From Methylomagnum ishizawai (GTDB lineage: Bacteria > Pseudomonadota > Gammaproteobacteria > Methylococcales > Methylococcaceae), in the NCBI RefSeq assembly GCF_019670005.1, contig NZ_AP019785.1, positions 1-64,000 of the forward strand: a DNA stretch of 64,000 bases. The letters run 5' to 3'. A model generated the notes under the pieces. It made no database searches and was not told the origin of the DNA. It saw nothing but the letters and a program-made list of their open reading frames with translations. Within the stretch, counting starts at the first letter, position 1; the number at the start of each line of letters is the position of its first letter. Below are positions 32,679 to 43,680 of the stretch, piece after piece. A program made the translations under genes and the position numbers.

Positions 32679-33872
32679 TCACCCGGTGTCCTTCCGCCGC
32701 GCCGACCGGTGGAACCAACGCGCGATCAGCACGTCGGTGGACGAGTGCGCGACCATCGACCCGGCGATGACCAGGGCGACCAGGTGGAACAAATGGGAAG
32801 CGCCGGGGATGGCGGCCTTCAGGATGAGGATGCCGTAAACCACGGACGCGAAACCCTTGGGTCCGAACCAAGCCGCCACCCAGCGTTCCCGTCCATCCAG
32901 GGGACTCCCCAGTAAGGCGATATGCAACGCCAGGGGCCGGGCCACGAACAGCGCCGCGCAGGCGAACAGGTAGCTTGCGGGCGCGGTTTCCCGGAAGAAC
33001 CCCGGCGAGATCAGGGCACCGAACGCCATCAGGGCTAAAAGTTTCAGCACCTCGGCGATCTGTTCGCCGGTGGCCAGGAAGCCATCCCGCCAGGCCACGC
33101 CCACGCTGGTCAGAGTGATGCCTGCGGCGAAGGCCGCGAGATATTCGTTCACCCCCAGTACCCGGGACAGGGACAGCACCAACAGGCCCACCGCCAAGGC
33201 GAACAGTGGCTGGTATTCCCGCGAGACCCGGAACAGGCAAGCCCGTTCGAGCCCCACCGCGGCCCAAGGCACGGCGACGCCAAGCAGCGCGCCGGACAGG
33301 ATTTCGGCCACGAGTTGGCCGCTTCCGGCGTCCACCGACCGCAAGCGGGCCAGGATCACCAGCACGATGGGCAAGGCAAGGCCATCGTTCAGGCCGCTTT
33401 CCACCCGCAATAGATGACGCAGGCGTGCGGGGATTTCCTCCCTGCCCACGATGGCGACGGCGAACACGGGGTCCGTCGGGCCTAGCACCGCGCCCACCAA
33501 AAAGGCTTCCACCCAGCCCAGGCCGACGAGGGCGTGGGCGAACACCGCCGTGATGCCCATCGTCAGCGGCATCCCCAGCAGCAAGGCCCGGCCCGGCAGA
33601 TGCCAGGCCGTGGCCAGGTCGCGGAAACTGATGCGCATGCCATCGCTGAACAACACGCTGAACAAGGCCAGGTCCGCCAACACCGCCACCGGCGGATCGT
33701 CGGGACGCAGCGCGATCACGCCCAAGCCCCCTTCGCCCAAGGCGAAGCCGCCCGCCAGGAACAACACCGCCGTGGACAGCACACTGCGCTCGGCCAACCC
33801 CGACAACAGCACCGCCACCAGCAACAAGGCGGCGTAGGACAGCGCGATCCATTCCCAGGAGCTTCCCGCCAT
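32679..33872 (-). CDS. CPA1 family Na+/H+ antiporter (NhaP-like)
   Basis: 397 residues. About 11-12 helices. FLAGGFALGEGGLGVIALRP and AVLGPTDPVFAVAIVGREEI (the TDP motif of CPA1), then RVESGLNDGLALPIVLVIL with the ion-binding ND pair. The late helix GPKGFASVVYGILILKAAIP is also characteristic. It likely exchanges Na+ or K+ for protons. This short form lacks cytoplasmic domains. A relic of another CPA1 antiporter start lies at 54719-54852. Confidence 0.9.
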   Translation of the reverse strand: MAGSSWEWIALSYAALLLVAVLLSGLAERSVLSTAVLFLAGGFALGEGGLGVIALRPDDPPVAVLADLALFSVLFSDGMRISFRDLATAWHLPGRALLLGMPLTMGITAVFAHALVGLGWVEAFLVGAVLGPTDPVFAVAIVGREEIPARLRHLLRVESGLNDGLALPIVLVILARLRSVDAGSGQLVAEILSGALLGVAVPWAAVGLERACLFRVSREYQPLFALAVGLLVLSLSRVLGVNEYLAAFAAGITLTSVGVAWRDGFLATGEQIAEVLKLLALMAFGALISPGFFRETAPASYLFACAALFVARPLALHIALLGSPLDGRERWVAAWFGPKGFASVVYGILILKAAIPGASHLFHLVALVIAGSMVAHSSTDVLIARWFHRSARRKDTG

Positions 33873-33920
33873 GCTTGGATTTCCCCACTTTCGCCCGCCC
33901 GTGGATCCGGCCCGCCGGGT

Positions 33921-35024
33921 TCAAAGCGGTTCTATCCGTTCGCCCAGGGTGTCCCGGAGGTAGAAAATCCGCACCAGGACCATGACGACCACCGCCAGGG
34001 GTGGTGCCAGCAGCAGGCCCAGGATGCCGAAGCCCGCCCCCATGAACAATTGCGCCGCGAACATCAAGGCCGGTGCCATGGCAACCGTCCGCTGCTGGAT
34101 GAGGGGCATGAGGAGGAAGCCTTCCAGGCTCTGCACGGCGAAATACAGCAGGGCCACATAAAAGGCCGTCGCCCCGTCCTGGGACAGGCCGACCAATACC
34201 GCAGGCACAGCGGCGACGAGCGGCCCGATATTGGGGATGAAATCCAGGACCGCGTTGAGCAGGGACAGGATGAAGACGAACGGCATGCCCAGGATCGCCA
34301 ACCCGATGCCGGTCGCCACCCCCACCGCCGACATCGCGGCGATCCTGCCCAGCAACCACCAGCGCAAGGCGTGCCCGATGCGTTGGAAAGCCTCCCCGAC
34401 GCGCTCCCGGTGGCGCGGGGGAAACAGGCGCAGGGTGCCATCGATATAGAGGCCCGGTTGGGCGGCGAGATAAATGCCCAGCACCGCCACGACCAACACG
34501 CTGCCCAGGGCACCGAGCGCGGTGGAAAACACACCGGCGACCTTCGCGAGTTGCTGCGGATCCGCCAGGCCGTTCCCCAACCTGGACAGGGCGTCGACGA
34601 GGTCCGGCCCCCAGGCGTAGTGGTCGGCGGCGGTCTTGAACCGGGCCAGCGCCGTGGGCATCCGCCGCACCAATTGATAGAAGCCGTCCACGATGGCCGG
34701 GCCATACAAGGCGCCGATCAACGCGAACGCGCCCAGCAGCGCCAAAACCACCGCCGCCAAGGACCAGCCCATGGACAAGGCGCTGTGGCGGCTAACCCAC
34801 TCCGCCAGCGTGCGCAGGAAAATGGCCACCAGGATGGCGGCGAATATCAGCAGGAGGATTTGGGACACCTGCCAAACCGCCAACGACAACGCGAGGACCG
34901 CCGCGCCGATGAGCGCCACGATCAAGGTCCGCCGCGTCAACCAGCCATCGACGCGCTGCTCCGTGCCCGCTTCCTCCGCCGGGACGGTGTCCGTCGACGG
35001 TTTGACTCGATCCCACATGCTCAT
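33921..35024 (-). CDS. AI-2E family (PerM-like) permease
   Basis: 367 residues from ATG 35024 with GGAGG upstream. Typical helix set: LIVALIGAAVLALSLAVWQV, QILLLIFAAILVAIFLRTLA, WSLAAVVLALLGAFALIGAL. The C-terminal half has LLNAVLDFIPNIGPLVAAVP and LEGFLLMPLIQQRTVAMAPA, the AI-2E transporter signature. Members include quorum-signal exporters and Na+/H+ exchangers (UPF0118), so substrate is unknown. Follows the CPA1 antiporter with about 50 bp between, likely one transcript. Confidence 0.88.
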   Translation of the reverse strand: MSMWDRVKPSTDTVPAEEAGTEQRVDGWLTRRTLIVALIGAAVLALSLAVWQVSQILLLIFAAILVAIFLRTLAEWVSRHSALSMGWSLAAVVLALLGAFALIGALYGPAIVDGFYQLVRRMPTALARFKTAADHYAWGPDLVDALSRLGNGLADPQQLAKVAGVFSTALGALGSVLVVAVLGIYLAAQPGLYIDGTLRLFPPRHRERVGEAFQRIGHALRWWLLGRIAAMSAVGVATGIGLAILGMPFVFILSLLNAVLDFIPNIGPLVAAVPAVLVGLSQDGATAFYVALLYFAVQSLEGFLLMPLIQQRTVAMAPALMFAAQLFMGAGFGILGLLLAPPLAVVVMVLVRIFYLRDTLGERIEPL

Positions 35025-35445
35025 GTCGTTCCCTCCATGGTTGAGCCGGTCCATTCCCGTCCATCCCGGACATCGGGAGCGCCCTATGCCTAGGACCGGG
35101 ATCGTCCGCCGAAGTTGTCGCCGTCCTTGCGGGTGCGGCCATGAACGGGGCGGGACGGGGCGGGTCGAAACAGGCAGCGCGGTCGAACGCATCGCGTCCA
35201 GGCGGATCGATTGGCCTGAATAACCTGGGATGGCCGGAGCCCGCCGCTTTTGGAAGGAAGGTAATACCGATGGAAACACCCGCCGACGCCCGCCGTGCCG
35301 GGCGGTATCGCGGACCCGTCCGCGCCGCAAGGGCAAGCGCCCCGGCGTGGCGCGGCACGGCGTCGGATACCTGTTCAACCCCATGGTCTTGATGGGCCTG
35401 TTGCGGATGCCGACCACAGGTTGCGGCACACCCCTCCTTGGCCCG
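35025..35445. other. Non-coding or unassigned stretch
   Basis: 421 bases between the AI-2E start and the DUF1348 stop. I see no confident gene. A short frame from 35271 (METPADARRAGRYRGP) runs 40 codons with a weak ribosome site, and another frame downstream reads GVARHGVGYLFNPMVLMG; a frameshifted small cationic protein is conceivable. No terminator hairpin stands out. Confidence 0.3.
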
Positions 35446-35925
35446 TTACAGCCCCAATTCGCTCAGTCCCGGATGATCGTCGGGGCGGCGGCCCGGCGGC
35501 CAATGGAATTTCCGTTCGGCCTCCGTGATCGGTAGGTCGTTGATGCTGGCGAACCTGCGCCGCATCAAGCCGTTCCCGTCGAATTCCCAGTTCTCATTGC
35601 CATACGAGCGGAACCAGTGGCCGGAATCATCCCGCCATTCGTAGGCGAAACGCACGGCGATCCGGTGGTCGGCGCAGGCCCAGAGTTCCTTGATCAACCG
35701 GTAATCCAGTTCACGCGCCCATTTGCGGGTCAAAAACTCGACGATGCTTTCCCGCCCCTTCGGGAACTCGGCGCGGTTCCGCCATTCGCTGTCGGGGGTG
35801 TAGGCCAGGGCGACGCGCTGCGGGTCGCGGCTGTTCCAGGCATCCTCGGCCATCCTGACTTTTTGGGCCGCCGTTTCGGGGGTGAAGGGCGGAAAGGGCG
35901 GGCGCGATTCGATATTTGTCGTCAT
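35446..35925 (-). CDS. DUF1348 / NTF2-like family protein
   Basis: 159 residues from ATG 35925. The sequence [60 protein letters not shown] and [20 protein letters not shown] is the DUF1348 pattern, an NTF2-like alpha+beta barrel. The reaction is unknown; such proteins often accompany oxidoreductases. Last gene of a four-gene minus-strand group (AhpD-like, flavin oxidase-like, GST, this gene). Confidence 0.9.
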   Translation of the reverse strand: MTTNIESRPPFPPFTPETAAQKVRMAEDAWNSRDPQRVALAYTPDSEWRNRAEFPKGRESIVEFLTRKWARELDYRLIKELWACADHRIAVRFAYEWRDDSGHWFRSYGNENWEFDGNGLMRRRFASINDLPITEAERKFHWPPGRRPDDHPGLSELGL

Positions 35926-35975
35926 GGTGAAAGTCCTCGTCATTGTTGAAGGCGCGGCGTCGCCGATGGACCGGT

Positions 35976-36572
35976 TCACATGCCGGGCATGGCGACATAG
36001 CCCGGCAGTTCTTGGATACGGGTAAACCAATCCCGCATGGCCGGGTAGTGGGCGGGTTCGATGCCACCCTCCCACGCCAGGGCCAGGTAGGGATAGCAGG
36101 CGATGTCGGCGAGGGTCGGCCGGTCCAGCGCCAGCCATGCCCGTCCGCCGAGATGGGTTTCGATGATTCCCATGACCTCGGCGGCCACGGCGAGCGCCGC
36201 ATCGTAGTCCAGCGGTATCCCGAATTTCCGGTGCAGCCGGGCCGCGTTGGGACCCCGGGCGATCTCGTTGGCGGCGGTGAACAGCCAAGGGGTCACGGCG
36301 GCCAGTTCCCCGGCCTCGTCCGGCCACCAGGCCGGGCCGCCGTATTTCCGCGCCAGGTAGATCAGGATGGCTTGGCTATCGCGCACGGCCAATCCAGCAT
36401 CCACCAGTACCGGCACCTGGCCGAACGGATTCAGGGCCAGGAAGGCTTCCTGCTTGTGTTCCCGCTCGGTCCCCCGCACGGGGATGGAACGGTATTCCAC
36501 TCCCAGCAGGGAGAGCATCAGGCGGACCTTGTGGCAATTGCCCGATAGGGCGAATTCATAGAGTTCGATCAT
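35976..36572 (-). CDS. Glutathione S-transferase family protein
   Basis: 198 residues. The thioredoxin-fold N-domain starts [20 protein letters not shown], with Ser/Cys at the active-site position, the cis-Pro in [10 protein letters not shown] and the glutathione-binding [14 protein letters not shown]. The all-helical C-domain includes [19 protein letters not shown]. It likely conjugates or reduces electrophiles in the cytoplasm. Second-to-last gene of the LysR-linked group. Confidence 0.9.
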   Translation of the reverse strand: MIELYEFALSGNCHKVRLMLSLLGVEYRSIPVRGTEREHKQEAFLALNPFGQVPVLVDAGLAVRDSQAILIYLARKYGGPAWWPDEAGELAAVTPWLFTAANEIARGPNAARLHRKFGIPLDYDAALAVAAEVMGIIETHLGGRAWLALDRPTLADIACYPYLALAWEGGIEPAHYPAMRDWFTRIQELPGYVAMPGM

Positions 36573-36627
36573 GGCGTGGGTCGCTCCTCTGGTATGGGGA
36601 AAGCAAAACGTATCAACGGCGCTGCGG

Positions 36628-37287
36628 CTAAGCGGGGTCGGCGGCTGTATTCAGCAAGTCCGGCATCGCGGCCAAGCGGGCTTTGAGCGCCCGGTTCTCC
36701 CGCTCCAATTCGGCCAAGCGTTGCTCCAGGGGTTCCAGCCATCCTGCCCTGACCTCGTCCTCGGTGAATTTCGGGGTGATGTGCTGGGGACAATTCCAGT
36801 CGTAGGCCTCGACCGTCAGCACGATGGCCCGCTCGACCCGCGCCCGGTAGCCCGGCAATTCCAGTTGGGCCAGGAGCGCGGGATCGTCCGCCGCGTCCAC
36901 GACGCGGGCCCGCGCCCACAGCTTCAGCCGCCGCCGGTTCGGGTAATCCATGAGGAACAGCGAGACGCGGTCATCCGCGCTCAAATTGCCCACGCTGAGG
37001 TATTGCCGGTTGCCTTGGAAGTCGGCGAAGCCGAGGGTCTTTTCATCCAGCACCTTCAGGAAACCCTTGGGGCCGCCGCGATGTTGGACATAGGGCCAGC
37101 CGTTCTCGCCCACTGACCCCATGTAGAAGCTGTCGCGCTCGGCCAGGAAGGCGATCTCGTGCTCGCCCAGAATGTCCCGGCGTTGCCCGTCGGACGCCAA
37201 TCGCTGATTGGATTGGCGGGATCCATAACGCTCCTGCGCCGCCCTGACCGAATCCGTGAACGCGATTTCCGCGAATGCGCGTGCCAT
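36628..37287 (-). CDS. Pyridoxamine 5'-phosphate oxidase-family flavoprotein
   Basis: 219 residues from ATG 37287. FMN-binding split-barrel motifs: EIAFLAERDSFYMGSVGENG, WPYVQHRGGPKGFLKVLDEK, FADFQGNRQYLSVGNLSADD and VSLFLMDYPNRRRLKLWARA. The region ECP-like QHITPKF is typical of the longer PPOX group. The C-terminal 40 residues are a coiled coil (LEQRLAELERENRALKARLA), an uncommon add-on that could mediate oligomerisation. It probably uses FMN or F420-like cofactors to reduce or oxidise small electrophiles. Confidence 0.88.
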   Translation of the reverse strand: MARAFAEIAFTDSVRAAQERYGSRQSNQRLASDGQRRDILGEHEIAFLAERDSFYMGSVGENGWPYVQHRGGPKGFLKVLDEKTLGFADFQGNRQYLSVGNLSADDRVSLFLMDYPNRRRLKLWARARVVDAADDPALLAQLELPGYRARVERAIVLTVEAYDWNCPQHITPKFTEDEVRAGWLEPLEQRLAELERENRALKARLAAMPDLLNTAADPA

Positions 37288-37394
37288 GGTTGATCTCTCC
37301 TTGAAGGGTTGCCGATATTCCCAGGTGGACCCCGCAGTCCGCCGACGCGCCGCGCCGACGGTTCGCAGGTCATGGGGTTTTTCTGTTGGATGCT

Positions 37395-37949
37395 TCACGC
37401 CGCAACGCGCAAACCGGCCTTGACCTCCGGGAAGTCGATCTCGGTTTGAGCCACTTCGTTGACATAGTTGGTCAAGGTGTTCAGCGCGACATGCAGCACG
37501 ATCTCCACGATCTGGGCGTCGTCGTAGCCGGTCGCCTTCACCGCCCGGACGTCGGCGTCCGTGACATGGCCGCGTTCGAGCGCGACCCGGCTAGCGAAAT
37601 GGACGGCGGCGGCGGCCTTGGGATCGGACGAGGTGCCGTTGCGGTTGGCCGCCAGTTCGGCGTCGTCCAGTTTTGCCAGGTGCTTGCCCAGGTAGGTATG
37701 CGCCGACAGGCAATAGCCGCAGGCATTGATCTCGGCGATAGCCAGGGCGATGCGCTCGCCGGTTTTGGCGCCGAGGCTGCCCTTGGCCAGGGCGGCATTG
37801 AGTCCCAGGTAGCCTTCCAAGGCCGCCGGGCTGTTGCCGACCAATTTCATGAGGTTCGGCACCGTGCCCAGTTGCTTGTGAACGGCGGCCAACAGCGGTT
37901 GGGATGCGGCGGGGGCTAGCTCGACGGCGGGAATGGCGATTCGGTTCAT
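37395..37949 (-). CDS. Carboxymuconolactone decarboxylase/AhpD-like protein
   Basis: 184 residues from ATG 37949. The redox motif EINACGYCLSAHTYLGK (CxxC with the following His) at about 74-90 marks an AhpD-type peroxidase partner. The helical fold motifs TGERIALAIAE and ALNTLTNYVNEVAQTEIDFP support the assignment. It likely reduces peroxides or relays thiols. First gene of the minus-strand group and divergent from the lysR gene, with palindromic operators between. Confidence 0.92.
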   Translation of the reverse strand: MNRIAIPAVELAPAASQPLLAAVHKQLGTVPNLMKLVGNSPAALEGYLGLNAALAKGSLGAKTGERIALAIAEINACGYCLSAHTYLGKHLAKLDDAELAANRNGTSSDPKAAAAVHFASRVALERGHVTDADVRAVKATGYDDAQIVEIVLHVALNTLTNYVNEVAQTEIDFPEVKAGLRVAA

Positions 37950-38021
37950 GGCGGTTCTCCGGTTTATGGTTTGGGTTGGATGGGCGCCGCACGCTGCGTT
38001 GCGGACGGCTATACTGTGCGC

Positions 38022-38079
38022 TGTTCCCTTTGGAACAAGAATACCCATTTACCGGAAAATACCCTTCCATTAAGTGGAA
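38022..38079. promoter_or_regulatory. Two palindromic operators between AhpD-like and LysR genes
   Basis: A perfect dyad TGTTCC-CTTT-GGAACA lies at 38022-38037. A second, TTCCA-TTAAG-TGGAA, lies at 38065-38079 and fits the LysR T-N11-A box. Both sit in the divergent intergenic region 37950-38174, the usual place for LysR control. Confidence 0.55.
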
Positions 38080-38174
38080 TAAATCTAGGCCCCGCGAATG
38101 GGCCGTCCGCCCCGATGTTTAGCCAGGGTAAACAGGGTGCCGATGCTTCAACCGCCACTTTTGGGATTCCAAGC

Positions 38175-39074
38175 ATGGACCGATTGCACTTGATGACGGT
38201 GTTCGTGGCAGTGGCGGAAGCGGAGAGCTTCGCGGGCGGTGCCCGGCGGCTGGGGATGTCGCCCCCGGCCGTGACCCGGGCGGTCGCGGCGCTGGAGGAA
38301 CGGCTCGGAGTGAAACTGCTCAACCGGACCACCCGGTTCGTGCGCGCCACCGAGGCGGGGCAACGCTACCTGGACGACGCACGCCGCATCATCGGCGAAG
38401 TGGATGAAGCCGACGAAGCCGCCGCAGGCATCAACGCCGAACCACGCGGCCACCTGGCGGTCACGGCACCGGCGCTGTTCGGCAAGATGTTCGTCCTGCC
38501 CGGCATCGTCGAATATTTGCGGCGCCACCCGGCCATGGAGGTGTCGGCCTTGTTCGTGGACCGGGTCGTGAACCTGTTGGAGGAAGGGCTGGATGTGGGC
38601 GTGCGCATCGGCGAATTGCCGGATTCCAGCATGAAGGCGATCCGCGTAGGGTCGGTCCGGCGCGTGCTGTGCGCTTCCCCCGCCTATCTCGAAAAGCACG
38701 GCACGCCCGCTGATTTGACGGCCCTGCCGGTGCACACCCTCATCGCGGCTTCCGCCGTCACCCCCACCCATGAATGGAAGTTTGGCCAGGGTCCGGGTGC
38801 GTCTTCCGTCCGGGTCCATCCCAGGCTCACCGTGAATAACAACGACGCGGCCATCGAAGCGGCCCTGCAAGGGTTCGGCATCACCCGGCTCTTGTCCTAT
38901 CAAGTCGCCGCCTTTGTGGCCGCCGGGCAACTCAGGATCATCCTGAACGAGTTCGAGGCCGCGCCCATGCCCATCCATGTGCTGCACCGCGAGGGGCGCT
39001 ATGCCTCCGCCAAGATCAGGACCTTCGTTGATTTGATCGCCGCCCGGTTGCGCGGCGATAGCGCGCTGAATTGA
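38175..39074 (+). CDS. LysR family transcriptional regulator
   Basis: 299 residues from ATG 38175. Winged helix-turn-helix at 1-60: MDRLHLMTVFVAVAEAESFA, GGARRLGMSPPAVTRAVAAL, EERLGVKLLNRTTRFVRATE. The effector domain begins about residue 90 (GHLAVTAPALFGKMFVLPGI). CrgA-type features. It most likely controls the divergent AhpD-like/PPOX/GST/DUF1348 genes in response to electrophiles or oxidants. Confidence 0.93.
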   Translation: MDRLHLMTVFVAVAEAESFAGGARRLGMSPPAVTRAVAALEERLGVKLLNRTTRFVRATEAGQRYLDDARRIIGEVDEADEAAAGINAEPRGHLAVTAPALFGKMFVLPGIVEYLRRHPAMEVSALFVDRVVNLLEEGLDVGVRIGELPDSSMKAIRVGSVRRVLCASPAYLEKHGTPADLTALPVHTLIAASAVTPTHEWKFGQGPGASSVRVHPRLTVNNNDAAIEAALQGFGITRLLSYQVAAFVAAGQLRIILNEFEAAPMPIHVLHREGRYASAKIRTFVDLIAARLRGDSALN

Positions 39075-39103
39075 TCGCCGATTCGGAATGCGGGGCATCC
39101 CGT

Positions 39104-40999
<1,896 letters not shown>

Positions 41000-41072
41000 G
41001 GGGAGGGGTTCCGGTGGAAGCTCGGCCTTGAATCTTACCCCGATCCCACCAAGCTTCCCCGCCAACTATGAC

Positions 41073-41096
41073 GGCCACCCACCACTATTGGTGGCC
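41073..41096. promoter_or_regulatory. Dyad upstream of the bufferin promoter, candidate activator site
   Basis: Inverted repeat GGCCACC...GGTGGCC (7-bp arms, 10-base centre) about 90-110 bp upstream of the -24/-12 promoter. That is the normal distance for the enhancer site of a sigma-54 activator, and the activator gene starts 74 bp away on the other side. Confidence 0.5.
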
Positions 41097-41181
41097 TTCA
41101 CTGCCGGGCCGATTTCCCACCACGCCGCCATCCATACTCCAAGCCATTGTTATCCCTAAAAATTTCTCCTTTTGGCCGGGT

Positions 41182-41198
41182 TTGGCACGGCTTTCGCC
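41182..41198 (+). promoter_or_regulatory. Sigma-54 (-24/-12) promoter of the bufferin operon
   Basis: TTGGCACGGCTTTCGCC: GG at -24 and GC at -12 are exactly 10 bases apart; it matches the consensus TGGCACG-N4-TTGC with one mismatch (TCGC). Predicted start is about 55 bases before the bufA1 ATG. Confidence 0.75.
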
Positions 41199-41264
41199 CT
41201 ATATCCCGTGTCGCAGCCAACCGCTGCGCGATCAAACCACAACCTCAATTCAATGGAGAACACC

Positions 41265-41540
41265 ATGAGCAACAGCAAAACCTTCGTGACTTCCACCCTA
41301 GCCGCCGTCGTCGCCTTGGGTCTGGCGGGCAACGCCCAAGCCGCCGAAAAGAAGGCCGATGGCGAGAAATGCTACGGCGTCGTCAAATCCGGCAAGAACG
41401 ACTGCAAAACCCTGTCCAACGCCTGCGCGGGCCATTCCATGGAAGACGGCCAGAAGGACGCCTTTCTCGTTGTGCCCAAGGGCACTTGCGAGCGGATCGT
41501 GGGCGGTTCCCTGGAAGCGCCCCAGGGCGGCGGCAAGTAA
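41265..41540 (+). CDS. bufA1: Bufferin precursor, DUF2282 family
   Basis: 91 residues from ATG 41265 with GGAG seven bases upstream (another in-frame ATG is at 41253). Sec signal peptide SKTFVTSTLAAVVALGLAGN, cleavage after AQA. The mature core carries four Cys: EKCYGVVKSGKNDC, NACAGHS and PKGTCERIVGG. DUF2282 proteins are precursors of bufferins, periplasmic copper-sequestering peptides. Their conserved Cys are modified by the DUF692 partner, encoded next with an overlap (TAATG). Confidence 0.92.
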   Translation: MSNSKTFVTSTLAAVVALGLAGNAQAAEKKADGEKCYGVVKSGKNDCKTLSNACAGHSMEDGQKDAFLVVPKGTCERIVGGSLEAPQGGGK

Positions 41541-42427
41541 TGGCCGCCGTGGCGCAGTCGGCTCAATCCCTGTGCCGCGCCCAGGGCGCGATTCCGGCCG
41601 TGGCCGGAATCGGCCTCCGCGCCGACCACTACCGGGAGGCGGCGGAGGCCGCCCCCGCCGTGGGCTGGCTGGAAGTGCACAGCGAAAACTATTTCGGCGC
41701 GGGCGGGACGCCGCTGGCCACGCTGGAAAAGTTCCGGGCGGACTATCCCATCAGCCTGCACGGCGTAGGGATGTCGCTCGGGTCCAGCGATCCCTTGGAT
41801 TCGCGCCATCTCGCCCGCCTCAAGGGCTTGATCGAACGGATCGAGCCGGGATTGGTGTCGGAGCATCTGTCCTGGGGCTCGTTCGGCGGGCGCTTCCACA
41901 ACGACCTGCTGCCCCTGCCGTACACGGAAGCGGCGCTGGACCATGTGGTGGCGCGGCTGGTCCAGGCTCAGGAATGCCTTGGGCGGCGGCTGCTCATCGA
42001 GAATCCCTCCAGCTATCTGGAATACGCGCATTCGACCCTGCCGGAATGGGAGTTCCTGACGGAAGCCGCCCGCCGGTCCGGGGCGGGCATCCTGCTCGAT
42101 GTAAACAACGTCTATGTCTCCTGCCAGAACCACGGCTGGGATGCCCGCCAATATTTGCGGGGCATTTCCGGCGGCTTAGTGGAGGAACTGCATCTGGCCG
42201 GGCATACCCGGCAGCGCTTCCCCGACGGGGAAATCCTCATCGATACCCATGACCAGCCCGTTTGCCCGGCGGTCTGGGCACTGTACGCCGGGGCGCTGGC
42301 GGCCTTCGGGCCGAAACCCAGCTTGATCGAATGGGATGCGAAGCTGCCGCCCCTCGCCGAACTCGTCGCCGAGGCCGCGCGGGCGCAGCGGTTGCTGGAG
42401 GAGGCCGATCATGCCGTCGCTGCCTGA
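41540..42427 (+). CDS. bufB: DUF692 multinuclear iron oxidative enzyme (BufB)
   Basis: 295 residues from ATG 41540 overlapping the precursor stop. TIM-barrel motifs AVAGIGLRADHYREAAEAAP, GWLEVHSENYFGAGGTPL, PISLHGVGMSLGSSDPLDSR and LVSEHLSWGSFGGRFHNDLL hold the metal-binding His/Glu/Asp. RLLIENPSSYLEY and GILLDVNNVYVSCQNHGWDA follow. Known family members install thiooxazole-type Cys modifications in bufferin precursors with O2 and iron. BufC at 42411 overlaps its end by 17 bases. Confidence 0.94.
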   Translation: MAAVAQSAQSLCRAQGAIPAVAGIGLRADHYREAAEAAPAVGWLEVHSENYFGAGGTPLATLEKFRADYPISLHGVGMSLGSSDPLDSRHLARLKGLIERIEPGLVSEHLSWGSFGGRFHNDLLPLPYTEAALDHVVARLVQAQECLGRRLLIENPSSYLEYAHSTLPEWEFLTEAARRSGAGILLDVNNVYVSCQNHGWDARQYLRGISGGLVEELHLAGHTRQRFPDGEILIDTHDQPVCPAVWALYAGALAAFGPKPSLIEWDAKLPPLAELVAEAARAQRLLEEADHAVAA

Positions 42428-43199
42428 AATCCAACGCGGCTTTTCCGCCGCCGTGTTCGGGCAGGATACCGGCCTGCTGCCGTGGATACGCGAGAACGGC
42501 CTCGCGGCGGAACGGCGCCTCGCCATTTACCGGAACAACACCTTCCTCGGGCTGGCCGAGGCTTTGCGGGACGGTTTCCCGGTGGTCCACCGGTTGGTCG
42601 GCACGGAATTCTTCGACGCCCTGGCCCGGCGGTTCGTGGCCGAATCTCCACCGCGTAGCGGTTGCCTGCTGGATTACGGGGCGGAATTCGCCGACAGCAT
42701 CGAAGCGTTCGCCCCGGCCCGCCCCCTGCCTTATCTGCCGGATGTGGCGCGGCTGGAATGGGCTTGGCATGAGGCATTCCACGCGGCGGACGCCGGGGTG
42801 TTCGGGCTGGCCGACCTCGCGGCGCTGTCGCCGGAACAGCAAGCCGGACTTCATCTCCACCTGCACCCCAGCGCCCGGCTCCTGGCTTCGGCCTGGCCGG
42901 TGCTGCACATCTTCCATGTCAACCAGCCCGGTTATCCCGGCGATCCGGGCCTAGACCTTTACCGGGAAACCGGCTGCCGGGTGCTGGTCCTGCGCGACGG
43001 GCCGGACGTGGTCCTGCATCCGCTCTCGGCGGGCGAGTTCGCCTGCCTGGATCGCCTGGTGCGGTCTGGCGGCTTGGAGGACGCCTGCGCGGCGGGCCTC
43101 CGGGCCGAACCCGGCTTCGACTTCGCGGCCAGCCTCGCCCGGCTGCTGAGCTTGAACGTGTTTTGCCATCCCTGCCAACCCCTTGGAGTATCGCCATGA
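42411..43199 (+). CDS. bufC: DUF2063 bufferin maturation partner (BufC)
   Basis: 262 residues from ATG 42411. The N-domain LPEIQRGFSAAVFGQDTGLL, ERRLAIYRNNTFLGLAEALR and DGFPVVHRLVGTEFFDALAR is the DUF2063 signature. ARLEWAWHEAFHAADA follows. The protein binds the precursor and presents it to the DUF692 enzyme. Residues 180-262 form the second helical domain. Stop overlaps the start of the DoxX gene as ATGA. Confidence 0.9.
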   Translation: MPSLPEIQRGFSAAVFGQDTGLLPWIRENGLAAERRLAIYRNNTFLGLAEALRDGFPVVHRLVGTEFFDALARRFVAESPPRSGCLLDYGAEFADSIEAFAPARPLPYLPDVARLEWAWHEAFHAADAGVFGLADLAALSPEQQAGLHLHLHPSARLLASAWPVLHIFHVNQPGYPGDPGLDLYRETGCRVLVLRDGPDVVLHPLSAGEFACLDRLVRSGGLEDACAAGLRAEPGFDFAASLARLLSLNVFCHPCQPLGVSP

Positions 43200-43678
43200 T
43201 CGACTATGCCACTCCCATCTCCGCCCCCGGATCAAACCGCTGGCGGTTCCTCTCGCATCGCTGGGGCGGCTGGTTGAATGCCGCCGCCCCGGTGGGCGAT
43301 TTATTGCTGCGGTTGTGGGTGGCCTGGGCCTTCTGGGTGTCCGGCCTGACCAAGGTCCAGTCCTGGGACAGCACGCTTTACCTGTTCGAGAACGAGTATG
43401 CCGTGCCGTTGTTGCCGCCGGAACTCGCCGCCTACGCCGGCACTTGCGCCGAACTGGTATTCCCCGTGTTGTTGGCCTTGGGGCTGGGCGCAAGGTTCGC
43501 GGCCTTCGCGCTGTGGGTCTTCAACGGGGTGGCGGTGCTGTCCTATTCCGACCTCGGGGCCGCCGGTCTCGAACAGCACAAAGTCTGGGGGCTAATGCTG
43601 CTGGTCAGTCTGCTGCACGGGCCGGGGACGGTTTCCCTGGATCATCTGATCCGGCGGCGCTGGCTGGCGGAGGGTTGA
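43196..43678 (+). CDS. DoxX family membrane protein
   Basis: 160 residues from ATG 43196 with TTGGAG upstream. Four helices; PVGDLLLRLWVAWAFWVSGL and TKVQSWDSTLYLFENEYAVP are typical DoxX motifs in bufferin operons. FPVLLALGLGARFAAFALWV follows. Its role there is unknown, perhaps electron transfer to maturation or export. Fourth gene of the operon. Confidence 0.9.
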   Translation: MIDYATPISAPGSNRWRFLSHRWGGWLNAAAPVGDLLLRLWVAWAFWVSGLTKVQSWDSTLYLFENEYAVPLLPPELAAYAGTCAELVFPVLLALGLGARFAAFALWVFNGVAVLSYSDLGAAGLEQHKVWGLMLLVSLLHGPGTVSLDHLIRRRWLAEG

Positions 43679-43680
43679 GT

